From positions 3,962,501 through 4,026,500 of the forward strand of contig NC_015276.1 in the NCBI RefSeq assembly GCF_000192865.1: DNA of 64,000 bases, in the 5' to 3' direction. The notes under the pieces were generated by a model, which did no database searches, was not told the DNA's origin, and saw only the letters and a program-made list of their open reading frames with translations. A program made the translations under genes and the position numbers. This stretch comes from Marinomonas mediterranea MMB-1 (GTDB lineage: Bacteria > Pseudomonadota > Gammaproteobacteria > Pseudomonadales > Marinomonadaceae). Below, piece after piece: positions 8,943 through 17,477 of the stretch. Numbering within the stretch: the stretch's first letter is position 1; each line of letters starts with the position of its first letter.

Positions 8943-10403
8943 TTAGCTCACTTTGCTTAATAGATATTGAGTTAACAAGCCGACAGGACGACCGCTAGCA
9001 CCTTTTGCAGCACCACCTGTCCAAGCAGTGCCCGCGATATCCAAGTGCGCCCATGGATACGCGTCAGTAAAGCGAGACAAGAAACATGCCGCCGTCACTG
9101 AGCCCGCTTCTGGACCACCGATATTACCGATATCCGCAAAATTGCTATCAAGTTGCTGCTGATACTCTTCGTCCAATGGCATCTGCCATAGTTTATCCGC
9201 CGCGCCTTTACTGGCTGACTTCAAGCTCTCAGCGACCACATCACTGTTTGAATACATGCCGGAATTAACACTACCTAACGCTACAATACAAGCGCCAGTT
9301 AATGTCGCGATATCCACTACGGATTGTGGTTCAAAACGCTCAATATAAGTCAACGCATCACATAAGACCAAACGACCTTCTGCATCGGTATTTAGCACTT
9401 CGACAGTCTTACCTGACATAGTACGAACGACATCACCCGGCTTAGTCGCGTGCCCACTCGGCATGTTTTCAGCCGCTGCGATAACGGCCGTGAAATTCAA
9501 TGCAGGTTTTAATTCGCAGATTGCTTTCATTGTACCGAACACGCTCGCAGCACCACACATGTCGTACTTCATTTCGTCCATTTTGGCACCGGGCTTCAAG
9601 GAAATACCACCAGTATCAAAGGTGATGCCTTTACCTAGCAGCACGTGAGGCGCTTCATTTTCTGCACCTCCTCGATAATGCATGACGATCAAGTAACTAG
9701 GTTGGTCACTACCGCGACCTACTGACAGCATACAATGCATGCCCAACTCGTCCATTTTGGTTTCATCAACCAACTCAACATCAATACCGTAATCTTCACC
9801 TAGCTCTTGAGCCTTAGATGCCAAATAGCTAGGAGTACAGACATTACCTGGTAAGTTGCCTAGTTGACGAGTGAATGCAGATCCTGCCGCTGTAGCAACA
9901 CCGATCGACATAGCGGATTCATCAGAGCCTTCTAGCAACAAAGTTTCGACTTTTGTTACTTTTTCTTTATCGTCTTGCTTGAAACCAATAAATTCATAAA
10001 AACCTTCATTTAGCCATTGAGCCGCCAGTGTAAGAACATTCGCGGCTTCACGATCAACGATTGTAAGACCACTCAGAGCGACAGCAACCTTTGCAAAAGG
10101 CAACCCCTTAATCTGAGAAGAGACAGCGGCAATCACTTTTTTGGCTTTTGCGTCAGAAAGCGCATCTTTGCCAATACCTACTAATAAAACGGCGGATGCA
10201 AACTCTTCAGAAATAGAAGGAAGCAGTAGCGTTTGAGCAACCGAACCTTTAAACACCTCAGACTCTCGAAGTTGCAAAATCTGCCCTGATGATTTCGCAT
10301 CAACCCATGCGGTAGATTCCGGCAACTCTCCTTCACTTGGTACAAAAACGACCGACAAGTCTGCTTCTACTGCGGATATACGATCGAACAATGCCGTATT
10401 CAT
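8943..10403 (-). CDS. pepA: Leucyl aminopeptidase (cytosol aminopeptidase, M17)
   Basis: 486-aa metallo-aminopeptidase of family M17; hexameric, two metal ions, removes N-terminal residues. In E. coli PepA also binds DNA and takes part in carAB control and Xer recombination. The signature NTDAEGRL and the metal-binding GKGITFDTGGISLKPG block are intact, and the length is normal. ATG at 10403. It is divergent from lptF with a 126-base shared promoter region, the same arrangement as in many gammaproteobacteria. Confidence 0.96.
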   Translation of the reverse strand: MNTALFDRISAVEADLSVVFVPSEGELPESTAWVDAKSSGQILQLRESEVFKGSVAQTLLLPSISEEFASAVLLVGIGKDALSDAKAKKVIAAVSSQIKGLPFAKVAVALSGLTIVDREAANVLTLAAQWLNEGFYEFIGFKQDDKEKVTKVETLLLEGSDESAMSIGVATAAGSAFTRQLGNLPGNVCTPSYLASKAQELGEDYGIDVELVDETKMDELGMHCMLSVGRGSDQPSYLIVMHYRGGAENEAPHVLLGKGITFDTGGISLKPGAKMDEMKYDMCGAASVFGTMKAICELKPALNFTAVIAAAENMPSGHATKPGDVVRTMSGKTVEVLNTDAEGRLVLCDALTYIERFEPQSVVDIATLTGACIVALGSVNSGMYSNSDVVAESLKSASKGAADKLWQMPLDEEYQQQLDSNFADIGNIGGPEAGSVTAACFLSRFTDAYPWAHLDIAGTAWTGGAAKGASGRPVGLLTQYLLSKVS

Positions 10404-10529
10404 GTAAACTTCCTCTCTCTAATAACTTTTATAAAACACTGGATAATCACTACTTTATCGCGAGATAATGGGGGCTCTATAATTTGCTATCAACACTTTG
10501 TAATAAACTAACTATCCATTGAGGTGAAT

Positions 10530-11639
10530 TTGAGACTATTCAGATACTTGGCGAAAGAAGTGCTCGTGTCAACAGCTGGGGTCACTCTAATTCTCCTTCT
10601 TATCATTCTAAGCGGTCGTTTCGTCAATTATTTAGGACGAGCTGCTGAAGGAAAGATGTCGTTTGAGTTCCTTTTCATAATTCTAGGTTTTCACGTCCCC
10701 AGCTTCATACAAATGATTCTTCCGCTCGCCTTTTTCTTATCACTGCTGCTTGCGTATGGACGCCTGTATATTGAAAATGAAATGTCTATTTTGTTCTCAA
10801 GCGGTATAAGCAAAGTAAAACTTACCGTCTATACATTAGGAATAGCAGGTTTATTAACCTTAACCAGTGCCTTTGTGAATTTTTGGCTATCTCCTTACTC
10901 TGAGTATCAGGCGGAACTCGCTCGCCAAGAGCAAGACCAATTGACCGCATTTGACTTCATTCAACCAGGTCGTTTTCAAGGTCGAGGGCAACAAACTACT
11001 TATGTTGCCAGCTTTACGCCAGAAGAAGGCTGGATGAACAATATCTTCCTTTCAGATTTCGTCCGCAAGAACGGCCGTGACATCCCAGTGCAAACCATTG
11101 CAAAAAATGCAGAGCAGATTCGTTTGGAAACAGAAGGCGGGCTCAACTATTTGATTTTTAAAGATGGCGTGAGATATGAAGGCACACCAGGAGCAGCGAA
11201 TTATCGAATTATGGAATTTGATACTTACGCCATTCGATTAGAAGACAAAGCTCCAGGAACCATTGATAAAGCATATGCCGTTCCAACGACCGCACTATTC
11301 AATTCAGACAACCCTAAATACATCGCCGAATTACATTGGCGCATCGCCTTGGTCATCATGATTCCAATACTAGCCATTATTGGCGTGTCATTGAGCCAAG
11401 TTAATCCTCGCCAAGGGCGTTTCTTCAAAATGCTTCCAGCAATTTTACTTATGATTGTGTATTTAGGCTTACTTATTTGGGGAAAAACCGCACTGGAAAA
11501 AGGTAAAATCCCGCTTCACTTAGGGCTATGGTGGGCACACGGTACCTTTGCGATAATCGCCTATCTTCTATTCCTGCAATTCAATCAGACATTCTCCCGC
11601 AAAAAAGCGAAAATTCCGACCACTAAGGAGAATATCTAA
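10530..11639 (+). CDS. lptF: LPS export ABC transporter permease LptF
   Basis: Inner-membrane permease of the LptB2FGC complex that extracts lipopolysaccharide from the inner membrane and pushes it into the Lpt bridge. About 369 aa, with three N-terminal and three C-terminal membrane segments flanking a periplasmic beta-jellyroll (about residues 130-265). The TTG at 10530 is favoured: GAGG ends five bases upstream and the resulting MRLFRYLAKE aligns with the usual LptF start; a GTG at 10524 overlaps that ribosome site. The stop overlaps the lptG start. Confidence 0.94.
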   Translation: MRLFRYLAKEVLVSTAGVTLILLLIILSGRFVNYLGRAAEGKMSFEFLFIILGFHVPSFIQMILPLAFFLSLLLAYGRLYIENEMSILFSSGISKVKLTVYTLGIAGLLTLTSAFVNFWLSPYSEYQAELARQEQDQLTAFDFIQPGRFQGRGQQTTYVASFTPEEGWMNNIFLSDFVRKNGRDIPVQTIAKNAEQIRLETEGGLNYLIFKDGVRYEGTPGAANYRIMEFDTYAIRLEDKAPGTIDKAYAVPTTALFNSDNPKYIAELHWRIALVIMIPILAIIGVSLSQVNPRQGRFFKMLPAILLMIVYLGLLIWGKTALEKGKIPLHLGLWWAHGTFAIIAYLLFLQFNQTFSRKKAKIPTTKENI

Positions 11640-12700
11640 TGAGTCGCTTCGACCGCTATATCGGCAGCAGTGTACTTTGGTCGTTCGCTGCTGTTATTTT
11701 TGTACTCTTAGGCCTAGACTTTGCGTTAACTTTCATTGATCAAGTCAAAAAAGTAAACGACAGCTACACTACGAATGCACTGCTACAGGTTCTTGCATAT
11801 CGGGCGCCGATCAAATTCGCAGAATACATTCCTGTTGCATCACTAATTGGTACTCTAATTGGACTAGGCGCACTCGCATCCACCTCAGAGCTCACGGTCA
11901 TTAGAGCAACAGGCGTACCCATCTGGCGAATAGGCTTTGCCGCCTGCAAACCCATATTATTGATTTCGCTGATTGGCGTTGGCATCTCGGAGTACGTGTC
12001 TCCTTACGCAACACAACAAGCCGACTTAATTGAGCGATTAAGAGGACAAAGTGAAGGAAGGTTCGCGCTAACAGGCGGCGTTTGGATCAAATCGGACGGT
12101 AATTTCGTTTACATTAATGCCGCTGATAGAGAAGGCGTTCTCTATGACATTCAAATATTCACGCCTAACGGACAAGCCCTAGAAAAAATACAAAAAGCAA
12201 AGTTTGCCAGACACTTGTCTGATAACCAATGGAGACTAGAGCAAGTAACAGAAACGCATTTTTTAGGTGACAGAATCGAAACGGGCTACAAAGAAACCGT
12301 ACCATGGACTGCCTCATTAAAACCTAGCCATTTGTTCCTAGCCTCTCAAGAGCCGGAAGCACTGTCACTAAGTGAATTGCATCAGTATCAGAGCTACCTA
12401 ACTGGCCAAGAACTAAACGCGGGACTTTATCAGCTCGAGTTTTGGACCAAATCTCTGATGCCGTTTGCCTGCTTCGCGCTTGTGATTGTCGCTCTGTCCA
12501 GCGTCTTTGGCCCATTGCGCTCTTCCACCATGGGCGGCAGGATTTTCTCTGGTGTACTCATCGGAATTATGTTTCAAAACGGCTTAAACCTTTTCGGAAA
12601 AATGAGCCTTGCACTCAGCTTCTCCCCCTTAATTGGCGTCGCTATTCCAATCGCACTTTGCTTTGCAATAGGTCTACTACTCATGAGCCGAAAAGGTTAA
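11639..12700 (+). CDS. lptG: LPS export ABC transporter permease LptG
   Basis: Partner of LptF in the LPS exporter, 353 aa, same topology (membrane segments about 15-35, 60-85, 95-120, then a periplasmic domain, then three more from about 270). The start MSRFDRYIGSSVLWSF is typical of LptG. The ATG overlaps the lptF stop (TAATG) and has AAGGAG eight bases upstream, so translation is coupled and the two proteins are made at similar levels. Confidence 0.95.
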   Translation: MSRFDRYIGSSVLWSFAAVIFVLLGLDFALTFIDQVKKVNDSYTTNALLQVLAYRAPIKFAEYIPVASLIGTLIGLGALASTSELTVIRATGVPIWRIGFAACKPILLISLIGVGISEYVSPYATQQADLIERLRGQSEGRFALTGGVWIKSDGNFVYINAADREGVLYDIQIFTPNGQALEKIQKAKFARHLSDNQWRLEQVTETHFLGDRIETGYKETVPWTASLKPSHLFLASQEPEALSLSELHQYQSYLTGQELNAGLYQLEFWTKSLMPFACFALVIVALSSVFGPLRSSTMGGRIFSGVLIGIMFQNGLNLFGKMSLALSFSPLIGVAIPIALCFAIGLLLMSRKG

Positions 12701-12713
12701 CAGTCAAAACAAC

Positions 12714-14555
12714 ATGAAAAAACACGCTTTATCCCGTCTTCAATGGGCGCAATCTAGCCTTCTCTTTGGGCTATTTTATACTCTATTCATCTACGCCATT
12801 GGACTGAGCTATCTTCCGTTTATTCAAGTAAACAGTGCTTTAGGTGCTACCTACCTCTCTTTCGCTTTCGTAGGACAGATCGGCTTACTGTGCTTTCTTG
12901 GGGTTATTAGCTCAACACTGTTAGTCACTTTACTAAAGCAAAAGCACCTAAACATTGTTATTTTGTGGGGAACGGGCACACTCATTTCAATATTGATATT
13001 CGCAGACACACAAGTCTATCAACTGTACCGCTTTCATCTTGGTGGGTTTGTCTGGAGCCTTGTGTTTGGCGAAGGCGGCAGCCAAGTTGTCTCTGTCTCA
13101 TGGGTCACGCAATTATTGATAACGAGCGTCATCAGTCTAATTGCAAGCGTTTGTGCCGCATTGCTTTGGCTTAGCATTCGACTTACTACGACCAAGCGAC
13201 TAAAACACCTACGATTAGGCTTTTATAGCTTCATAGTACTTTCCTTCCTCACAGCAAATGCAATGCACGCTTGGTATGATGCACATGGCAATACCGAGAT
13301 AAGAGCAATGACACGCCATCTGCCTCTTTACGAACCTGCAACAGCGGTACGATTTATGGCGAAGCAAGGTTGGATTGATCCAGACACAGTCAGTCAGCGC
13401 GCGCCTCTAGCGAAAGAGCAAGGTGGCCAACTTAACTATCCCACTGAAGGCTATAAAATCGAGGCAGACAAAAAACCAAACATTCTGTTCATCGCCATTG
13501 ATGCTTGGCGGGGCGACATGTTCAACGAAACGGTCACGCCTTTTACGTTTAGCCTCACAAAACAAAACGACGCTCTGTACTTTAAAGACCACCAAAGTGG
13601 CGGAAATGTCACCAAAGGAGGGATTTTCAGTTTATTTTATGGCCTTCCTGGAACCTATTGGGATGCTTTCACCGCAGCACAACGCCCTCCCGTGTTTATT
13701 CAATCCCTACAAAAAGCCAATTATGAAACCGGCATTTGGAGCTCTGGCCCAATAATAAACCCTTCGTTTCACCGTAACGTGTTCAGCAGCATTCCCAACT
13801 TAGCAACTAAAACAGAGGGGGCCGCACCCTATGAAAGAGATAAAACGATAGTCGACAACTTCGTTAAACTAGCAAAGGAAGCTCAATCCCCGTTTTTTAG
13901 TTTTCTCTTTTTTGATGCCGCACATGGGTATGCACCACCAGAAGACTACCAACCAAGATTTCAACCTTATTGGGAACGTGTCGATCATCTAGCCCTAAAT
14001 GAAGACTTTGATCCAACGCCATACCGAAACCGCTACCGCACCGCTCTGCATTTCATTGACGGACAGATTAAGCACATCATCGACACTTTAAAAGAAACCA
14101 ACAAGCTCGATAACACCATCGTCATCATCACATCAGATCATGGGGAAGAGTTTAACGACACACACAAAAATTACTGGGGGCACGGCAGCAACTTCTCCCA
14201 AAACCAAACCCATGTCCCATTGGTCATATTATGGCCCGGCAAAAAGCACCAAGTGTTCAATCAAAGAACCAGTCACTATGACATTGTTCCAACCATTATG
14301 ACTGAAGCACTCGGCATCAAGGCACCAATGGACAGCTACAGCAGCGGCCACTCTTTATTCGACAATAACGATAGAGAGTGGCTACTCGTACACAGTTACT
14401 TTAACTACGGCGTGATCATGAAGGATAGGATCATCACCACCTTCCCGACTGGGCAATATGAAGTGACCGACTTAGACTTGAATAAAACAGCCAAAGAAAT
14501 GCCCGCAAACATAACACTGGCGGTACTAAAGGAAATAAGTCGCTTTTATAAATAA
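12714..14555 (+). CDS. yejM: YejM/PbgA-type inner-membrane sulfatase-fold protein
   Basis: 613 aa: five hydrophobic segments in residues 15-195 (DUF3413-like), then a periplasmic alkaline-phosphatase/sulfatase-fold domain from about residue 255. Conserved pieces are PNILFIAIDAWRGD, GGNVTKGGIFSLFYG, TSDHGEEF and GHGSNFS, which match the E. coli YejM layout. YejM (PbgA, LapC) reads periplasmic LPS and controls LpxC turnover through LapB, rather than acting as a sulfatase. It lies 13 bases after lptG and is probably in the same operon, which fits an LPS-control role. Metal-site residues look intact, so an enzymatic role (for example phosphoethanolamine transfer) cannot be excluded. Confidence 0.8.
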   Translation: MKKHALSRLQWAQSSLLFGLFYTLFIYAIGLSYLPFIQVNSALGATYLSFAFVGQIGLLCFLGVISSTLLVTLLKQKHLNIVILWGTGTLISILIFADTQVYQLYRFHLGGFVWSLVFGEGGSQVVSVSWVTQLLITSVISLIASVCAALLWLSIRLTTTKRLKHLRLGFYSFIVLSFLTANAMHAWYDAHGNTEIRAMTRHLPLYEPATAVRFMAKQGWIDPDTVSQRAPLAKEQGGQLNYPTEGYKIEADKKPNILFIAIDAWRGDMFNETVTPFTFSLTKQNDALYFKDHQSGGNVTKGGIFSLFYGLPGTYWDAFTAAQRPPVFIQSLQKANYETGIWSSGPIINPSFHRNVFSSIPNLATKTEGAAPYERDKTIVDNFVKLAKEAQSPFFSFLFFDAAHGYAPPEDYQPRFQPYWERVDHLALNEDFDPTPYRNRYRTALHFIDGQIKHIIDTLKETNKLDNTIVIITSDHGEEFNDTHKNYWGHGSNFSQNQTHVPLVILWPGKKHQVFNQRTSHYDIVPTIMTEALGIKAPMDSYSSGHSLFDNNDREWLLVHSYFNYGVIMKDRIITTFPTGQYEVTDLDLNKTAKEMPANITLAVLKEISRFYK

Positions 14556-14559
14556 AACC

Positions 14560-14581
14560 GAGGGGGCAAGCATCGCCCCTC
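14560..14581 (+). terminator. Weak stem-loop after yejM-like gene
   Basis: GAGGGG at 14560-14565 pairs with CCCCTC at 14576-14581, starting four bases after the stop codon. No U-tract follows, so termination is uncertain. Confidence 0.35.
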
Positions 14582-14608
14582 ACAGGTCTAGTAATGAGCG
14601 CAATAGCA

Positions 14609-15769
14609 TCAACGATTTATAAAACGCTTTATGCGAGACAGTGCTTCTCGCAAACGATCCTGATTACACGTATAAGCAAAACGCACATATTTATGCGAAT
14701 CTTTTACGCCAAAGTCGGTGCCGGGGGTAAGCGCGACATGCTCTTCTTCTAATAAATCTAGACACCACTTCATTGCATCATCAGTAATTTCCGACACATC
14801 AACGAAAGCATAAAATGCCCCTTGTGCTGGCGCGACCACTGGCAAGCCAATTTCAGCCAACCCTTTTAACAAAGTATTGCGGCGCTCCGAAAATTCCTGA
14901 CGACGTTTTTCACATTGCTCTAACGATGCGGTATCAAACGCTTGAATCGCAGCGTATTGAGATACACTAGGCGCGGATATAAATAAATTTTGAGCAAGCT
15001 TCGTCGCACCTTCTACCGCCCACTCTGGCACAACAATCCAACCCAATCTCCAGCCAGTCATCGCAAAGTACTTCGAAAAGCTATTGATAACAAAAATATC
15101 ACTATTAATACTCAATGCCGTGAAGTCGTCTCCATCGTAGACCAAGCCTTGGTATATTTCATCGACGAGAAGATGCCCTCCGCGCGCACTCACTTCTCGC
15201 CATGCAGACGTTACGTATTCTTTTGAAAGCACCGCTCCTGTCGGATTTGAAGGTGACGCAAGCCACATCCCTGACGTATGCTTATCCCACCAATCATCTA
15301 GGTTTGATAGATTAATTGAGAAGCCTTCGGACGCTTGAGTTTCGACTAACTTCGCCTGCGCGCCACACTGAATCAAAAAGTGTCTATTACATGGGTAACA
15401 AGGGTCTGGCATCAGTACATTCGACCCTGACTCAACCATCAAGGATGCCATGAGCAGTAAGGCACCAGAGGCGCCGGGGGTGACAATAATTCTATCTGGA
15501 TGAACATCCGCTTCGTATTGCTTTCGGTAATGCTGACTAATCGCTGTTTTTAATTCCGGCAATCCGTTTGCAGGTGTATAGCCTGTATTCCCATCGGCAA
15601 TGGCTTTTTGCCCCGCTTCATTTATTTGTTGGGGCGCAACAAAGTCAGGCTCACCCACTTCGAGGTGAATGACATCCAACCCCGTCGCTTGCAATTGTTT
15701 GGCACGTTCCAAAACAGCCATCACCTGAAAAGGGGCTATTTTCTCGACTCTTGACGCTAACTTATTCAT
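14609..15769 (-). CDS. Class I/II pyridoxal-phosphate aminotransferase
   Basis: 386-aa aspartate-aminotransferase-fold enzyme (fold type I, AAT-like). The PLP lysine is in SFSKYFAMTGWRLGW; earlier landmarks are LEVGEPDF, NPTGAVLS and VDEIYQGLVYDGDD. Members of this subgroup, common in Pseudomonas next to dksA, are annotated as aspartate, alanine or aromatic aminotransferases; the substrate cannot be read from sequence. ATG at 15769. It diverges from dksA across a 165-base intergenic region. Confidence 0.88.
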   Translation of the reverse strand: MNKLASRVEKIAPFQVMAVLERAKQLQATGLDVIHLEVGEPDFVAPQQINEAGQKAIADGNTGYTPANGLPELKTAISQHYRKQYEADVHPDRIIVTPGASGALLLMASLMVESGSNVLMPDPCYPCNRHFLIQCGAQAKLVETQASEGFSINLSNLDDWWDKHTSGMWLASPSNPTGAVLSKEYVTSAWREVSARGGHLLVDEIYQGLVYDGDDFTALSINSDIFVINSFSKYFAMTGWRLGWIVVPEWAVEGATKLAQNLFISAPSVSQYAAIQAFDTASLEQCEKRRQEFSERRNTLLKGLAEIGLPVVAPAQGAFYAFVDVSEITDDAMKWCLDLLEEEHVALTPGTDFGVKDSHKYVRFAYTCNQDRLREALSRIKRFINR

Positions 15770-15934
15770 TTTTCAGCCTATTAATATAAAAAAGCTGGAT
15801 ACTCCAGAAAATTTGCATAAAAAAGTGGTTATGTAAGGGAATATCTGATAACTTTCCGCCCGAAAAATTTCTAATTCCTAAACTTAATCAGTACAGGGTA
15901 CCACAAGGAACGCCTGTGAAGTGAGGCAATGCGT

Positions 15935-16369
15935 ATGCCAAAGATGAATCCAGAATCATTAATGAAAGACTTCGAACCCTACGTTTCAGTAGCTGGTGAA
16001 GAGTACATGAATGAAAAGCAGTTGGCACACTTTCGTAGCATCTTAGTCAACTGGAAACAAAATTTGATGGAAGAGGTGGATCGCACCGTTCATCATTTAA
16101 AAGAAGAAGCAGTTAACTATGCTGATCCAAATGACCGTGCGAGTCAGGAAGAAGAATTCAGTTTAGAATTGCGCGCCCGCGATCGCGAAAGAAAATTGGT
16201 TAAGAAAATTAATCAAACAATTGAGCGCATCGATGATGATGACTACGGTTTTTGCGACGAATGTGGCATCGAAATAGGCATTCGCCGTCTCGAAGCACGT
16301 CCAACAGCAACCATGTGCATCGACTGCAAAACCCTTGCAGAAATGAAAGAGAAACAAGTCGGCGGCTAG
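15935..16369 (+). CDS. dksA: RNA polymerase-binding transcription factor DksA
   Basis: Cofactor of ppGpp that enters the RNA polymerase secondary channel. About 144 aa: an N-terminal region, a long coiled coil bearing the DPNDRASQEEE tip acidic residues, and a C4 zinc finger formed by CDEC and CIDC around residues 112-136. The second ATG (15935) has GAGG at a good eight-base distance; the ATG at 15929 is only two bases from it. Followed by gluQ within eight bases, as in E. coli and Pseudomonas. Confidence 0.96.
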   Translation: MPKMNPESLMKDFEPYVSVAGEEYMNEKQLAHFRSILVNWKQNLMEEVDRTVHHLKEEAVNYADPNDRASQEEEFSLELRARDRERKLVKKINQTIERIDDDDYGFCDECGIEIGIRRLEARPTATMCIDCKTLAEMKEKQVGG

Positions 16370-16376
16370 TTGACTC

Positions 16377-17276
16377 ATGCAGTCTACTTATCATGGTCGG
16401 TTCGCGCCTTCGCCAACTGGCCCGCTGCACTTTGGCTCCCTAGTAGCCGCTCTAGCAAGCTATCTAGACGCAAAAAAGAACAAGGGTCGATGGACCATAC
16501 GGATCGAAGACGTCGATGGGTCGCGCTGCAAACCTGAATTCAGCCAGTCTATTATAACGACTCTGGAAAGCTACGGCCTTTATTCAGACACTCCTATCCT
16601 AGATCAGTCCCATCGTTCAGATACCTATGAGCACTGCTTGCAAACACTCAATAAACAAGACAAAGTATTTCGTTGTGTCTGCACACGTCAGTCGTTAAAA
16701 CACTATGCGGGAAAGCACCCACACATCTGTTCGTCTGACAATGCCCCTCTACCAAGCAGCCCTTATTCTTGGCGACTATTAACTGAAGAAACAGCGGTTT
16801 TCAATGTCGACGACCCGATACAAGGCCATTTAATCTTTGATTTAGCGAGTCTTAAAAACAACCCAATTTTAAAGCGCAAGGACGGATATTTTTCTTACCA
16901 ACTGGCCGTTGTTGTCGACGATCATGACCAAGGCATCAACCACCTAGTTCGAGGTTCAGACTTGCTCGACACCACAACAGAGCAGCTTTACCTGTATACC
17001 CTCCTAAATTGGGAGGCACCTAAAATGTGCCACATTCCCGTCATTTTAGATAAGAATTTAAATAAGATAAGTAAGCAAAATCACGCAAAAGCGATACAAG
17101 AGGCAGACACAAACACCCTCCTTACCGCCTTACAATATCTCGAGATTCGAGATATCTCGGCCTATCTTCCTATCAACGACATAATCCTTCAAGCCGTAAA
17201 CAAGTGGGACATAAACCGCCTTCCAAGGACAAAGACGATACCACTTAAGCCCGAGGATTATTGGCTAGTATCATGA
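16377..17276 (+). CDS. gluQ: Glutamyl-Q tRNA(Asp) synthetase
   Basis: Truncated GluRS paralogue that attaches glutamate to queuosine 34 of tRNA-Asp. 299 aa, lacking an anticodon-binding domain as expected. Visible: GRFAPSPTGPLHFGS (nucleotide-binding HIGH variant), a zinc region around CVCTRQ, and the KISKQN loop (KMSKS equivalent). Eight bases after dksA, so co-transcribed; the dksA-gluQ pair is conserved in gammaproteobacteria. Confidence 0.94.
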   Translation: MQSTYHGRFAPSPTGPLHFGSLVAALASYLDAKKNKGRWTIRIEDVDGSRCKPEFSQSIITTLESYGLYSDTPILDQSHRSDTYEHCLQTLNKQDKVFRCVCTRQSLKHYAGKHPHICSSDNAPLPSSPYSWRLLTEETAVFNVDDPIQGHLIFDLASLKNNPILKRKDGYFSYQLAVVVDDHDQGINHLVRGSDLLDTTTEQLYLYTLLNWEAPKMCHIPVILDKNLNKISKQNHAKAIQEADTNTLLTALQYLEIRDISAYLPINDIILQAVNKWDINRLPRTKTIPLKPEDYWLVS

Positions 17277-17443
17277 CGATTAGCTAATCCCCCAAACCAT
17301 TAACAAGACCCGCAACACAAGCTTGACGATACAGCACAAAAATCACCAACGCTCCATTTGATCTGCTTCGTACTCGTTTGCCCCCCATCAACTCCCTCCA
17401 TACAGAAGCAACCATAACCTCTTCATACGCTCGCCACTATGTG

Positions 17444-17449
17444 TATAAT
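17444..17449 (+). promoter_or_regulatory. Candidate -10 box for the cbrB-like gene
   Basis: A perfect TATAAT stands 29 bases before the ATG at 17478, with only a weak -35 (CTTCAT at 17421-17426). Downstream, GTTAC occurs twice (17451 and 17460), the same pentamer that forms the inverted repeat before the small RNA, which could allow autoregulation. Confidence 0.4.
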
Positions 17450-17477
17450 CGTTACACTAGTTACAAGAGGTGACACT

